A stretch of 64,000 nt of DNA. Source: Exophiala sp. HKRS030. Lineage: Eukaryota; Ascomycota; Eurotiomycetes; Chaetothyriales; Herpotrichiellaceae. The notes under the pieces were generated by a model, which saw nothing but the letters and a program-made list of their open reading frames with translations, ran no database searches and had not been told where the DNA came from. The DNA lies in NCBI GenBank assembly GCA_023897205.1, contig JAHWDD010000005.1:4340001-4404000 (forward strand), written 5' to 3'. The first letter of the stretch is position 1, and each line of letters opens with the position of its first letter. Made by a program: the position numbers and the translations under genes. Shown here one piece after another: positions 1 to 11,385 of this stretch.

Positions 1-1638
1 CCTGGCGCCAAAGTAGTACAAGTAGAACAACCCAAAAACGCCCAGCACCGACAGACCTCCTACCAAGGTAACTCCCCGATCAATACCCAGGTTGATATAC
101 ATGTATCTCGAAAACGACACGAACGCCGCTGCGGTCGTGGATCGGACCAAGTCGTTGGCCGCAAAGAGCGAAGCCACATATTTCGGATACGTCAACGGCA
201 CGTAGCAAATGATAGCTTGGAACACAATGAATGAACCTGCGCAAAATATCGCAATTCCGATTGTCGGCACGATCCAGTGGATGCTGGCGCGAGCCGTCCA
301 GGCGAACAGGAAAAGGCCGATAGGCGGACCGAATACAGCCCACAGACCCGGACGGAGCCATTCTTCTTTGTCAATTGGAGCTCCGTTTTTGGCTTCGAAT
401 CGCTTGGCTTTGGGGAGGAATGAGTACCGCATATATGCAATGTACATGATTCCGCCAGCGATTGCGCCGATTGCAATGGAAAGGAATATCAGGCCTAGTT
501 CGCCCAGCGACATCCGGTATGTTTCCAGATATACGATGGGGAAAGCTTCGAAGAAGGAATAGTAAGTCGCGTAGATGAGTGCTGCGTAGATGCACACAAA
601 GCCCACTGCCGGGTCGAAGATGCTGATCTGTAGTGGCTTGATCAAAGCTTGCTTGAATGTACGGGCGAGGTGGAGTTTCTTTAGTTCTGAAGGTGCCATA
701 TAGCTATCATTCCCTGTGGTCTTGCGGAGCCGCTTTGCTCGTTCGAGGATGATCTTATCGTGTGAAGTCTCGGGCATGAAGGGGAGTAAAGCGAGGACAA
801 TGGCCGCCATGATCACAATCTCCCAGAAGGGCCATCGCCAGTAAGCGTCGACCGCGTACGCAGCCATCAACGGCGCGATAGCTGGCCCACAGTATAGCGC
901 GTTGATCCACAGGACGTATCCGTAGGGTGACTCGTATGAATCAAAGATATCGTCGATAGTGGCGCCTCCGCTCGCGAGGATTGGGCTACCGAAGAAGCCC
1001 TGGAAGAACCGTAGCACAACGATACCGGAAATGTTGTCGATGACGGCAATAATGATCGACACAATGACGAAGAGAATGAAGGACAAATAATAAGGTGGGT
1101 TGCGGCCAATGAATGCGATTTCACTAATCGGTGAGAACAGTGATGGTCCGATAGCATAGCCAAGGACATAAAGAGATAGAGTTAGATACGCGACGTCAAT
1201 GGACACACTGTACCTCTGCATCAAGACCTGGGTCGCTGGGGTGACGATAGATGAGGCTCCATAGACCACGAAGCTGTACAAGATCATGATGAACATGACC
1301 CAGGATTTTTTAGTCTGTGACCAATTCCGAGGGTTTTCCTGGTCATTATCTCCGTACCAAGAGACGATGATGGGATTGGTGACATGGCGCGAAGATAATT
1401 GACGAACAATTTCGTTTTCCGGAGCGTCGATGGTGTTGGAAAGTCTTGTTGCAGTCTTCTCGATGTCGACGGGATCTGGACTCGCATCATTGGCAGGTTC
1501 AGCCTTCGATTGTGAATGATCCGCTGCAGTGAAAGATGGCGTCTCAAATGTTTTCGTCTCTTCAGGGTATTGAAGTGAAGCTCGAAACCCAACGAGATGA
1601 AGGAGATCACCTGCCGGCGTGCCGCGTAGATACTGCAT
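1..1638 (-). CDS. MFS multidrug transporter, DHA1 type (3' truncated by window edge)
   Basis: One open frame runs from an ATG at 1638 to base 1 with no stop, so the C-terminus lies outside the window; 546 codons are present. The N-terminus is cytosolic and acidic. The motif NPRNWSQTKKSWVM (about residues 103-116) just before the first membrane helix, and GPSLFSPISE further on, are typical of fungal drug:proton antiporters of the Flr1/Flu1/Cyhr type in the plasma membrane. About a dozen hydrophobic helices can be followed, with a central cytosolic loop rich in charged residues. The start is supported by the conserved LQYPEE-type N-terminal segment about 20 residues in. The substrate cannot be read from sequence. 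No introns are needed and the frame is intact. Family assignment is firm; the specific drug or polyamine specificity is not. Confidence 0.88.
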   Translation of the reverse strand, partial: MQYLRGTPAGDLLHLVGFRASLQYPEETKTFETPSFTAADHSQSKAEPANDASPDPVDIEKTATRLSNTIDAPENEIVRQLSSRHVTNPIIVSWYGDNDQENPRNWSQTKKSWVMFIMILYSFVVYGASSIVTPATQVLMQRYSVSIDVAYLTLSLYVLGYAIGPSLFSPISEIAFIGRNPPYYLSFILFVIVSIIIAVIDNISGIVVLRFFQGFFGSPILASGGATIDDIFDSYESPYGYVLWINALYCGPAIAPLMAAYAVDAYWRWPFWEIVIMAAIVLALLPFMPETSHDKIILERAKRLRKTTGNDSYMAPSELKKLHLARTFKQALIKPLQISIFDPAVGFVCIYAALIYATYYSFFEAFPIVYLETYRMSLGELGLIFLSIAIGAIAGGIMYIAYMRYSFLPKAKRFEAKNGAPIDKEEWLRPGLWAVFGPPIGLFLFAWTARASIHWIVPTIGIAIFCAGSFIVFQAIICYVPLTYPKYVASLFAANDLVRSTTAAAFVSFSRYMYINLGIDRGVTLVGGLSVLGVFGLFYLYYFGAR

Positions 1639-3522
1639 CACGGTTGTTTTTGAGACCTTTTTTCTGGTTGAAATATAGCGTTCCCTCGTGCACAAGAAGA
1701 GCAAAACAACCCCGATATATGGAATCCAATGCACCAACGATCCTGGTGGATGACGAAATCAATCTACCTCGAGAGAACCAGGTTGTGACAAATGCCAACA
1801 CCGTACGTTGGTGAGGCAGGTCCTCATCCGCGAGAATCGTCGGCCGAACAGACGGAGCTGTATCAATAGATGACTCTATCTCCCGAATACGAAGTTTTCT
1901 AGTTATAGGGTACAGCTGGATTGACCCCGGCCGTTGCAGCAGCACTCGGTGTCTGCCTGAGCAACGACGAGAGAATTGTCGCGTCACCCACCCATACTTG
2001 GCGCGCAAGCCAAACGGGCCCTCGATCACGGTCGAAAAGTAGACGAGACTCTTTGCTGATTAGGACAAAGCATCAGAACAGCGCAGTGGAACTCAGCCTT
2101 GGCTGCGAAAACCATATTCGACCATCACCATGCGATGGAGACATAGTGGCTGGCTTGCCGGTCGGCGCTAGCCGTCGTTCTATGCGACATTACATCAGCG
2201 GATGTGCGAATAGTGTGGCATCAATGCCAGAGCAAGGCATGTGGCTGTTGAAAAGTAGAGTGATTTCTGAGAAGCTTAGATAGCACTATCTATCTAGGCC
2301 CAGGAATCAGGATGCAGGAGTGGCTCCAAGGACCAAGAACTGAAATGACCTTTGTACGGCGTACCCGTGTTCGTACCGATCACGCCGTGGCCCACCCACG
2401 ACTCGGGAGAACTGATGGGCCGCACGCCGAAGCCACCAACCACCAACCAGCAATCAGGAAGGATTGTGTTTTTGCAGTCTTCAGAAATTGTTGGCAGCCC
2501 AATAATGTCTGCGGAGCCGACGGCACCATGAGCCGGAAAACCGTTAGATAAATAACAGTGGATGGCGGACGGCGTCGAGTTGCCTGATGGAGCTCTCAGG
2601 AAGGATAAGGCTCCAAAGGAAAAGGGGGTGGCCTAAAACCTTATTTGGAGGTTCTCACGATTTACGAGTTACGAATTACGAAGGTGATTGGGATTGGCCT
2701 CGTAAACCCACCCATTTCACCCAATCAGGAAAATAACCTATACAACAGTCTGCGAAAGCTACTGACTGACTTAGATCAGGGTTATCAGACAGGAGCAATT
2801 GCAGGCAGCGCGGTCTCAGTATGCTTGTCCGCCACGCGGAGCTCAATTCCGTAGAAACGTTGAAACTTGCGGTGGGTCCGCCCTTAGATGTCCTCGCACT
2901 ATGCTCGGGCGGAAACCACTGTCCAAGCTCCCAGTTGAGTGGAGGAGACTAAACAAGCTGTCAGGATACCTTTGACTGTACGGAGATCCTGACTATGATA
3001 TAAATCAACCCCGCGAGCACTTGGGTATTGGATCCAAATGTGCGTTTGTATCGTCTTAAAGAGAGGATAGCTGACAATGTTCCGTTCAGCGGCTATCTGC
3101 CTTTGCTATTAGGTAGACTTTGCTTGTTCGCATGGTCGTCACAAACCAAAATACAATGTTGACCCATGTGTGGAGACTAATTCGGCCTGGTGAGTTCGAA
3201 AGGAGAAGTGAAGTGCAGATCGAGAGGAATAGCATGAGTGAAAGCTACGTTGGAGGTCGTCTGGATGCCGACTCAAGGTCGGAGCGAAGAGCTTCTGGAA
3301 GCAATATTCATTAAATGGAGACACGGAAATAACACCGACTTGGTCAAGTAGGAAGAGGCGCTGCGGGTTTGAAGAGAAGTCAAGGTGAACTCTTAATTTT
3401 CATGGATGGAACGTTTGACATACGAAAGAGGTATAGTTCTAATTGTAGTTCTAACCACAGGCGACATGTCCAAGGAAGAAACACTATTCATGATTGTTCG
3501 GACAAGCCATGAACCTTGTGAA
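1639..3522. other. Intergenic, no supported gene
   Basis: Region upstream of the MFS transporter and downstream of the HET gene. Short ORFs on both strands (for example 1921-2283 and 2312-2551) show no recognisable protein. The proximal part presumably holds the transporter promoter. Nothing else seen. Confidence 0.5.
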
Positions 3523-5214
3523 CTATGGACATTCTACAGCGTCTACTCTCGTGGCCTGTCGCTCTAGGGTCAAGACATACTCGTACTGATAAGGCGATTT
3601 TTCAAAGACTTTTAGCCTAACCTGCAAAGCGTGCCAACAAGAGCCATCTCTCATGCTGAAGGACACTACATGCGGCATGGAATCGTGGGGAAGATCTCCA
3701 CCCTCATTGGAAAATTCCAACCAGAAGAGGTCACTGATTTCGTCGCGCCACGTTGAACTTTTTGGACTTTGGTGTGCAATGTCGACCATTTCTTTCTTGC
3801 GAACTCCACATTCTCTGGATATCAAACATCCCCAAGGGTTTTCCGTGGGCAACACACCATCCACGCCTGCAAGCAGGAGAAAGTCGACTTCTTGCGATAC
3901 CATTGGGTCCATACGCACTTTGAACGGAATGACTAATATGCAGTCAGACGGATCATCAAACATCAACCACTTGCCAGACTCAACACGTTGGAGATCCACA
4001 GTGTCTTTAGACACAGAAACAGATAGCTCTATAGAGCCCTCAAATCGAGTCTGCAGGTAGGCGATGAAGTGGCCCGGCGCCATCTGTACGTCCTCGAAGA
4101 AATCGACGCTCTTCCGGATATGGATTGACTGTAGTCCCGCGTATTTACCTTTCTGTTTAGAGAAATTCAATGACCCGGCATGCCTGAACCACATTTGTCC
4201 CCTCTTTTCCAGAACAAGAGTGATCCATCGCCCTTTGTGGGGTCCTGTAGCGTGGGAGCACCCAAGGTCTAAGTGGTAGGTGTCCGATAATACCTGTCCC
4301 ACCGGTATTGGGACATCGATTCGTAGACCCAGATTTGTAGATCGTATCTCACGTAAGTCTGGGCCTTTTTGCCGAGGCGTCTTAAGGTCTCCACAGTCCG
4401 CAAAGTCGGAAAGCTCACTTGCAAGCATCCCACAAAGGTCTGACTCGGAGTTCCGTCGACTCCATGCGAACAGGCTGAAGTCGCTGCGGGTCTTTAGAAT
4501 CTCTTCCTGGAGCCGTATGAAGGCATTGCTCCCTTCGCCATAAAGTAATGGCATGTTGACTCCGAAAAGGCCGAGAAGACAATATGCCATATCCTCTTGT
4601 CTGGTGGTTTGACGCTTAGCGGCCCACGACATCCTTTTGCCAACCGGCACAGGCATATATGACAGACTCCCAAAATCCAACAGACTTGCGCGCTCGATCC
4701 CGGTAATATTTGACAGACTCTCATGATGTTGATCTTTGGTGCCAATATCCGTCCACGAACCATCATAGAATCGCACATGTGCTGGTGCAATCAACTCTTG
4801 CAAAGTCCAACCTCTCTTGAACCAGCGGCAATTTTCCCACTTGGGCATCTGTTCTTGAGGATTCGGTTCGAGATCCGCGAGATATACATAACACAACATC
4901 GAACCACTGTACCAGTTGAACATGGAGTTGATGGCCTCGGACAATTCAGCACTACTAGTTTTGTCGATACACGGTGAATCCACCCATACATAATCATATC
5001 CATCCCGTTTGGCCAGTTGACAGGTCATGACGACTTTCTGGTAGCCTGCTTTGGATTTCAAAGTGTCGGCAAGAGGTCCACCAGCCTCGATCTGCTGCCA
5101 CTGCTGGAATGAAACTTCGTGATCTCCCCATGTATGTGAAAGTATTGCGTAGCTGGTTTCGGTGTGATTGAGGAAGTACTCCAGCTTCAAGGTATGTGCG
5201 TTGATCAGCCACAT
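3523..5214 (-). CDS. HET-domain protein (heterokaryon incompatibility type)
   Basis: Intact intronless 563-codon frame from an ATG at 5214 to a TAG at 3523-3525. The N-terminal 250 residues carry the HET domain: AILSHTWGDHEVSF near residue 23, then GYDYVWVDSPCIDKTSS, a tyrosine-rich stretch (MLCYVYLADL), and RWFKRGWTLQELIAP near residue 130. LLGLFGVNMPLLYGEG closes the domain. The C-terminal half is unassigned and carries no visible NACHT or WD repeats, so this is a stand-alone HET protein and not a full HET-E/D type. HET domains trigger cell death after non-self recognition in fungi. One departure: the usual W(V/I)DTCCID core reads WVDSPCID here. Whether it is active is unknown. Confidence 0.9.
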   Translation of the reverse strand: MWLINAHTLKLEYFLNHTETSYAILSHTWGDHEVSFQQWQQIEAGGPLADTLKSKAGYQKVVMTCQLAKRDGYDYVWVDSPCIDKTSSAELSEAINSMFNWYSGSMLCYVYLADLEPNPQEQMPKWENCRWFKRGWTLQELIAPAHVRFYDGSWTDIGTKDQHHESLSNITGIERASLLDFGSLSYMPVPVGKRMSWAAKRQTTRQEDMAYCLLGLFGVNMPLLYGEGSNAFIRLQEEILKTRSDFSLFAWSRRNSESDLCGMLASELSDFADCGDLKTPRQKGPDLREIRSTNLGLRIDVPIPVGQVLSDTYHLDLGCSHATGPHKGRWITLVLEKRGQMWFRHAGSLNFSKQKGKYAGLQSIHIRKSVDFFEDVQMAPGHFIAYLQTRFEGSIELSVSVSKDTVDLQRVESGKWLMFDDPSDCILVIPFKVRMDPMVSQEVDFLLLAGVDGVLPTENPWGCLISRECGVRKKEMVDIAHQSPKSSTWRDEISDLFWLEFSNEGGDLPHDSMPHVVSFSMRDGSCWHALQVRLKVFEKSPYQYEYVLTLERQATRVDAVECP

Positions 5215-5976
5215 GGAGTGACAACTCCAGAGGGACCTTTCAGTTATATTTCGGTCCTCTGGGTAGTTATTAACATTGCCGGGTCAAACAGATGAATGTT
5301 CGACAGCCCGGTCTGAAGAGTAAGGACGAGGTGCTTTTTGTTGCAGATGCTACTCGGAACAGACCAGCTGCTCTCGAATCTAGCCAGTCTCTGGATGATG
5401 AAATGTCGGCTCAATATGAGATTTTGTGAGTCGGTATGGCGAGGATCCCGTAGAGCGACAACCGCGAATATAACACGCAAGCTGGACGAGGTTCAATTGA
5501 GTTTGTGGAAAGTGGCAGTGACTGAAACAGGAGAAGTCGTGAAGCACCCTTGCACCTTTTCTAGTTAGATTGAAGCTCTCTAGTTAGTCCACCCGAAATG
5601 CAGCCCCAAACGCATAAACAGACATGGCGAAATTCAGCCTCGACGTTTGCCTTGCGCCTCAATTGTTACGACCAGATTATCTGTTCGGTATCGCGTCGAA
5701 AACTTTGTCTGAGCCTCACCAGGCCACAGCTTATTGCCCACCCGACAAACGAACAATACCAAAGGCAGTCAATCTCCTAGATGGAGTTCAGAACAATACT
5801 CAAATGGACCGCTATGCTCGCTACATATTCAATCCCGCTGCAAACTCGAGGCTAATGAACTCAATATGACCCATCAAAGATTCCCTCTTCGCTTACAAGC
5901 ATGTGTATAAAGATTTATATAACATTTTGATCTCGTTGTTCCCTGAAACATTTCATCACCGACTTCTCATATATTA
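5215..5976. other. Intergenic, no supported gene
   Basis: Upstream of the HET gene and downstream of the PhoD-like gene. A 76-codon plus-strand ORF (5338-5568) and smaller ones have no recognisable content. Probably the HET promoter plus the 3' region of the next gene. Confidence 0.5.
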
Positions 5977-8900
5977 TCACCGACCATATTCCAAACTCGG
6001 CACCACGACAGGGCCAAACTTGACCACATTCCCATACGCACCTTCACCCTGAACCAGGAAATCGGCGGCCAGACTCAACTTGCCACCTCCACGGTGCATG
6101 CCGGTTTGGCCGAATGTGCCGTTGACGATTTCCGGGTCGTAGACGACGATGGCGACGTAGTTCCGTCGAGCCATCAATTTGCGGTTGCTGGTTGGTTGGC
6201 CGTTGACGTCGTGCGTGAAGATTTCCATCATGTCTTCTTTGGTGTCTGTTGGTTGTGAGGGGGTTGATCGTTGGCCGTTGGCGGGGATGTAGAGTGGTTT
6301 GTTGTTGTTCAAGAGTTTCAACACGTAGCCTGGTGGTGGCGTGTTCACGACCGAGGACGAGATAAGTTGGTACATAGTTTTGTGGTTTGACGGGTGAGAT
6401 GGGTCGTGGACGAGACCGGCGCCACATACGTTGACGGCTCCAGAGAGGAATGTAAACCGGATAGAGCGTTGCTGAGCAATGCCTTGTAGTGTTCGGATGA
6501 AGTATGTTCGTTCGAGATCCTGTATTCGGTCAGTACATTATGGTTGAGCAAAATGGGAATTGTTCACCTTTGACTCGTGAGTCCACTGGTCTTTGAGCTC
6601 ATCGAGAACGTCAATGTCACCGAAAGGACTCAAAATGCCACCCATCAATCCGGACTTGCCGACGGCTCTCTTAACCGAGTCGAAACCGGATCCCACGGCT
6701 CCTTTAGCGCCGACCACTCCGGCTACAGAGCTGGTGACTCTGCCTAGAACGTTGTATGCTCCTGTGACAGCCTTCTTGCCAGTCGCCACTGTATGCGCGA
6801 TTGATTCCGCAGCGTCAAGTCTTGGGTAGATCAACGGTACAGCCACCATCAAGAGACAATGTTGAATCGATTGAGGAAGTAGTGCGATCTTGGGGAACAG
6901 TCCTTGATAAGTCGGCCCAGCCATAACCTGATGAGGATTTCTCTCACTCCTGGTATCAGGTGCAACCACAGCCACAGCGGGACCAAGGAATTTAACAAAA
7001 TGCCATCCTGTACCCGTGACAGTGAACAAATCTCGATCATCCGAAACATTCCTAAGAAGATCCAATGTCGTGTGATGTTGAAAGAGTAGGTACATTTCTA
7101 TACCAATGCGGCCAATGTTCTTGAACATGTTGCTGAATTGCATATACTCGGGATAAGAACCAAAGCCGTCAAAACTAGTCATGGTTAGTCACCGTGCAAC
7201 ACAAAAGGGATGCGGTACTCACATATCATGATCATCAATCGTCAAAACATGGGGTATCTGAGCAAAAGCTTCTCGCAAAAACGGCTGATCGAAATGGCTG
7301 GTATAATAGTGAAAATATGCGTGGGTTACGTCCTCCTCATGGGCTGCGGTCCAGACAGCATTCTTTCTGTTATCCTTTCCACTCATGGACAACCACTGTT
7401 TTAGAGAAGGAATTTCCTTCCATACCCTGTCTGCATAGATCTGACTTCCAAGACCAAGCTGACAATGGAAACCACCACATTCGGCGTGTTTCTGCATAAT
7501 GTCTTTCCACATGAAGCCAACACCACCCAGCCTTGCTCTCTCGTTGGCGCCAACATTTAGAGAGAAATCATTGCCTGAAGTTGCAATGAAGCGCCAATTC
7601 GTCTCATACTTACCCGCGACCAAGAACTCGTACCTTGTACATCCGAGGTGGGAGGTGATGGCATATGTCCATTGCGCGGGTCCTGACTCATCCATGACAA
7701 TGTCGATCTCATACTTGTAAAATGTCCACCGCTGATGGACCTGGATATTCGCGGCTTTTAGCTGGCGAGGGTTCGGGGAGAGATCCGAACTCTGATGCAG
7801 ATGAATAGTAGGAGGTTGTGGTGCATCTGTGACCAGGAGGATTGAACCATACCAAATACCACGGTCGATGTCCATATTCGCATAGCGGAGATATGGACCG
7901 AAGTAGACACCGTTGGTCGGGACAACCTTGTATAGATCGACACCCGCTGTAGGGGGAGGTCCGGTGAATGCAGTTGGATTTGACAACCCCATGACACTTT
8001 GCTGGTCATATCCAGGTGTCAAGGGTATACCCGGTGATGCGAGTGGCTTCTGTGAGAATGAGAGACCTGGCGACGCTAGTGGATTTTGGAAGATGCTTGC
8101 CACTGGTGAAAGTGGAGTGTCGGACAAATTCAGGGGCGTTGGACCTTTGGGGAATTCCCATTGTGTGGACTGTGTAGGAAGATGGATGTAGTAATATTGG
8201 CCCGAGTTCGAATCCAGATGTGCTATCCATCCTTCCGGAAGTGGTGGAGGCGAGGCCGGAGAAAGCATTGCAGCGGCTTGAGGCATCTGGTTCACTTGTT
8301 GTTGCTGCGGTTGTTGTTGCGGCTGCTGGTGCAGGGGGTGAGGGAGCTGGTTCTGGGCTGCACCATTTACTGTCGCTTGGCTGATATTGCTGGACGTACT
8401 GTATCGTACATCGTTGGCAAAAGCTGGGTGGTCAAGCTGATTCGGTGGCTGCGTGCCAGGAACTGCATTGACCTGAGCCGGGACTGCCGCTGGGGTTGGC
8501 ACCGCACCGGCTGTGCTCCGTCTGTTCTTCTCGTTGGGAAACTGTCGGTTGTTTGCGGTCCCGGGGATTTGCGAATAGGCTGGTGGAGGCTCGTCATGCG
8601 GCTGTACACGTGAAAGCTCACTCTCGACAGGATGAGGTTGACGAGTTGGAGACTGGAATGATTGTGCCTCGGAAGTAGGTCGTGAAGCGGCTGTTGGAGG
8701 AGAAGATGATGCCTCTGTGACGCCTTGGTAGACGGTAGGCGCAGGATGTGCACTACTGCCTGGAGCCTCAGTCGGTGTCCATGGTCGTCGAGGAGCGACG
8801 GCGGCCTGTGATTGAGGTGGTGGAATCTGAGACCCGTATTGAGCTGCCCTTTGCTGAGAGGCCAGACTCTGAGCTTGCAGGCTGGTTAGAGTAGCAGTAC

Positions 8901-9675
8901 CAGCTATACCCGAGGCAGCATATCGTGCCTCGATGTCAGTTTGTGGCCGCAGGCCAGGGCCAGTGATGGGAGTTTCGGGAGGTGGTGGCGAGCCTCTCTG
9001 TGCCCTGGTTGTGGACGTGGAAGCGGTAGAGCTAATACGGTTGATGGAGGAGGGATCTCTGACTTTCAGTCTGCTAAAAGCATCTGCAGTGGAATTTGCC
9101 GAAGGAGGAGGCCAATATTGCTGTTGCTGCTGAGGATCCCGAGTTCCCGGTAGAGGCGCAGTCTTGAGGCTGTCAGGACGCATAGGAGGTCGTTGGAAGA
9201 GTCCTTCCTTGTCGGGCGCCTCAGGACCTGGTGATTCGGGCAGTGGTTTGGGAATTGTTCCTCTCCTCTCCGCCAGAGACTGACTGGTCTTTGCGTCTCC
9301 CGAGGTTGTTCGCTTTGCTTGCTGTCTTGTTCCACTTCCAGCACTTCCCGGCTGTTCTGGGGATGCGACCCTTCTCACGTCTGGATATGGATACGAATTC
9401 GCAGAGGGGTTCGATGGTGGGGGAGAAAAGCCGTTGGGACGTGCGTCGGGATATGGTAGTGACGGCATAGGATAGTGTGTGGTCGCTTGAGCAGGCTGCT
9501 GCTGGGTCGGTGCTTGCGGATTCTGTGTGGCATTTTGAGAGACGCCCGAAGAGGCACTGGCAGTTCGTTTGCTGATGCGCAGTGGTTCGACAATGGTAGG
9601 CGAATCGCGGTCAGATGGACGATTGAGGAACAACTCGCCATCGGGCCGTCCCATGGACCGCTCAGAGACACTCAT
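5977..9675 (-). CDS. WW-domain plus PhoD-like phosphatase, three exons
   Basis: Three exons: 9675-7223, 7174-6568 and 6519-5977; 1200 residues. The first intron has a GTGAGT donor, a GTGACTAAC branch and TAG acceptor; the second has GTGAAC and a CAG acceptor. Splicing joins the two halves of DDHDIFDGFGSYP, a metal-site motif of PhoD-type metallophosphatases, which fixes the first junction. The N-terminal half is low-complexity and rich in Pro, Gln and Ser. A WW domain follows (PLPEGWIAHLDSNSGQYYYI, about residues 500-530). The phosphatase-like domain fills the rest. ATG 9675 (MSVSERSMG) is preferred over a longer frame to 9741. WW domains bind proline-rich ligands; a role in substrate targeting is inference. 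The family is common but poorly characterised in filamentous fungi. Long G5 runs inside this gene keep frame, unlike those elsewhere in the window. Confidence 0.88.
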
Positions 9676-11385
9676 GGCGACGATGGAGAAGGTGGACCGT
9701 GGACCGTGGGCCGTGGAATGTGGGAAGAGGGAAGAGGGCACGGAGGACCAAGTGGGCGTGTGCGGTGGATGAGGGGTTCTTGAATGCGGCTTTGGTGTTG
9801 GACCGTGCCAGTCAGTGCCTGTGCTTGGGAGTCACCTCTTGGGCCTTGGCAGATGGCGACGATGAGTTTCTTGTCCGATAGCTAGGTACAGCCTCAGCCT
9901 TGAGATGGCAGAGTGCGGCACTGCGCAGGGCTTTTGGTGCGTTGGTTGATTGCCTGCGGCGAAGGGAGTGACGGTGGCCTGAAGAGGGGAAAAGCCCCAA
10001 GATTGAATTAGAAACAAATGCAAGGCTAATCACCGTCGATCGACCCGAAAGATGACCAGGTCGGGCCACATAAACTCGAAACACGCGCTGTTAGACGCAC
10101 CGAGTGTGGAAGGTTGCGACAGGAATGATATAGGAAATTGACAAGAGAAGAAAGTGAAGAGAGAGTGGCTAAGAAGAGAGCAGACTGCAGACTGCACCGA
10201 CGGGGCCTTTGGAGGGGTGGGCAGTAAAACGCGGTTTCTGCCTCTGCTCAATATGACAGGCGCCCTTGCTATTCGATGATGGCTTGTTCAAGATTGCGCG
10301 GCGAGAGCAAGACGGTAGTGATGATGGCTACAATCAACGTCGAATGTACATGTACTGACAACCAATGATGACAGCCTAAACCAAGGTCATGGTCCCTGTG
10401 GTAAGAACCACGCCTCCTCACTCGGAGGGAGTCTGGCTACATTTGACACTGGAGATGGGCAAATCGACCAGACTCATCATGTCCCTGTGCTCTCGGGATC
10501 CAGTTGGAACACCCATGAGCGTCGTAGCCGCCAGCCAAGCGCCGGAAGTTGGAAAGACAGCTGACGCTTGTTGCTGATGCCCCACGTCTTTGGGCGTCAA
10601 GAGGCTGATCTGGCCACCTATTGGACAACGACCTCAGATTTGCCCGAGTGACCAGAGAGATCAGAGACGTTAGGGTTGGAAGAAGCACCAGGGGCCGACA
10701 TGGTTTCATGCACGCTTCTATCCGGCGGGACCCTGGAGCCTTGAGTTCGACAAAACATCGACTCTAACTTGTCGAAAACCTTTGAAAAGGCTCGAGGCCT
10801 TCAGACTCGGCGGCTCTGGGGAAAGGCTACCAAGCAAGGTACCGGCAGATCCTTAGCTTCAATCGTGTTGTGTGATAAGATCGACCTTGGAAGTAGTCTT
10901 CCAGCTCCGTAACCGCCGATGCACAGGCCAAGCAGAAGATATGCCTTATGTATGTACCTAGGTAGATACTATCCTATGCAGGTGGGTATGAGGACACGGG
11001 GAAGTCGGGCAGAAATCCCGGGCTTCAAGAGTATAGAGACAAGAATTATTAAAATAAAGGTACTGGACTTGGAGCCGACATACAAACATCACTTGAACAA
11101 AAAACTACTGATGAACTACTGAACAAGCATGACCCTGACAATGACCACAACCACAATTCCACAGCATCCCCCTCCAGTCTTCATTCCTTCTAACCACTGC
11201 TTCCACCATGTCATTTTCCTTGGTTGTCCTCGTCTCACATGTCCAAAGATCAACTAATTCCGAGTCCTTATGTCCCCCATCCTCAAATGTCCCAAATCAT
11301 CAAGCCCCATGTGTCGCCCGTAAAAGAGAAAGAGAAAAAGAGAATCATGTTCCTTGTAAAGCCTCCTGACCTCATGCTCTCCCCA
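9676..11385. other. Intergenic, 1.7 kb, probable promoter of the PhoD-like gene
   Basis: On the minus strand, 9700-10250 is pyrimidine-rich and probably 5' leader of the PhoD-like gene. A short minus-strand frame starts at an ATG at 10701 (MSAPGASSNPNVSDLSG) and stops after 27 codons; it looks protein-like but cannot be extended with good splice sites. A palindrome TACCTAGGTA lies at 10955-10964. Nothing else seen. Confidence 0.45.

Noticed and set aside
10418..10701. Possible small minus-strand gene starting MSAPGASSNP
   Set aside because: The peptide looks natural but stops after 27 codons and the only joining intron has a poor donor.
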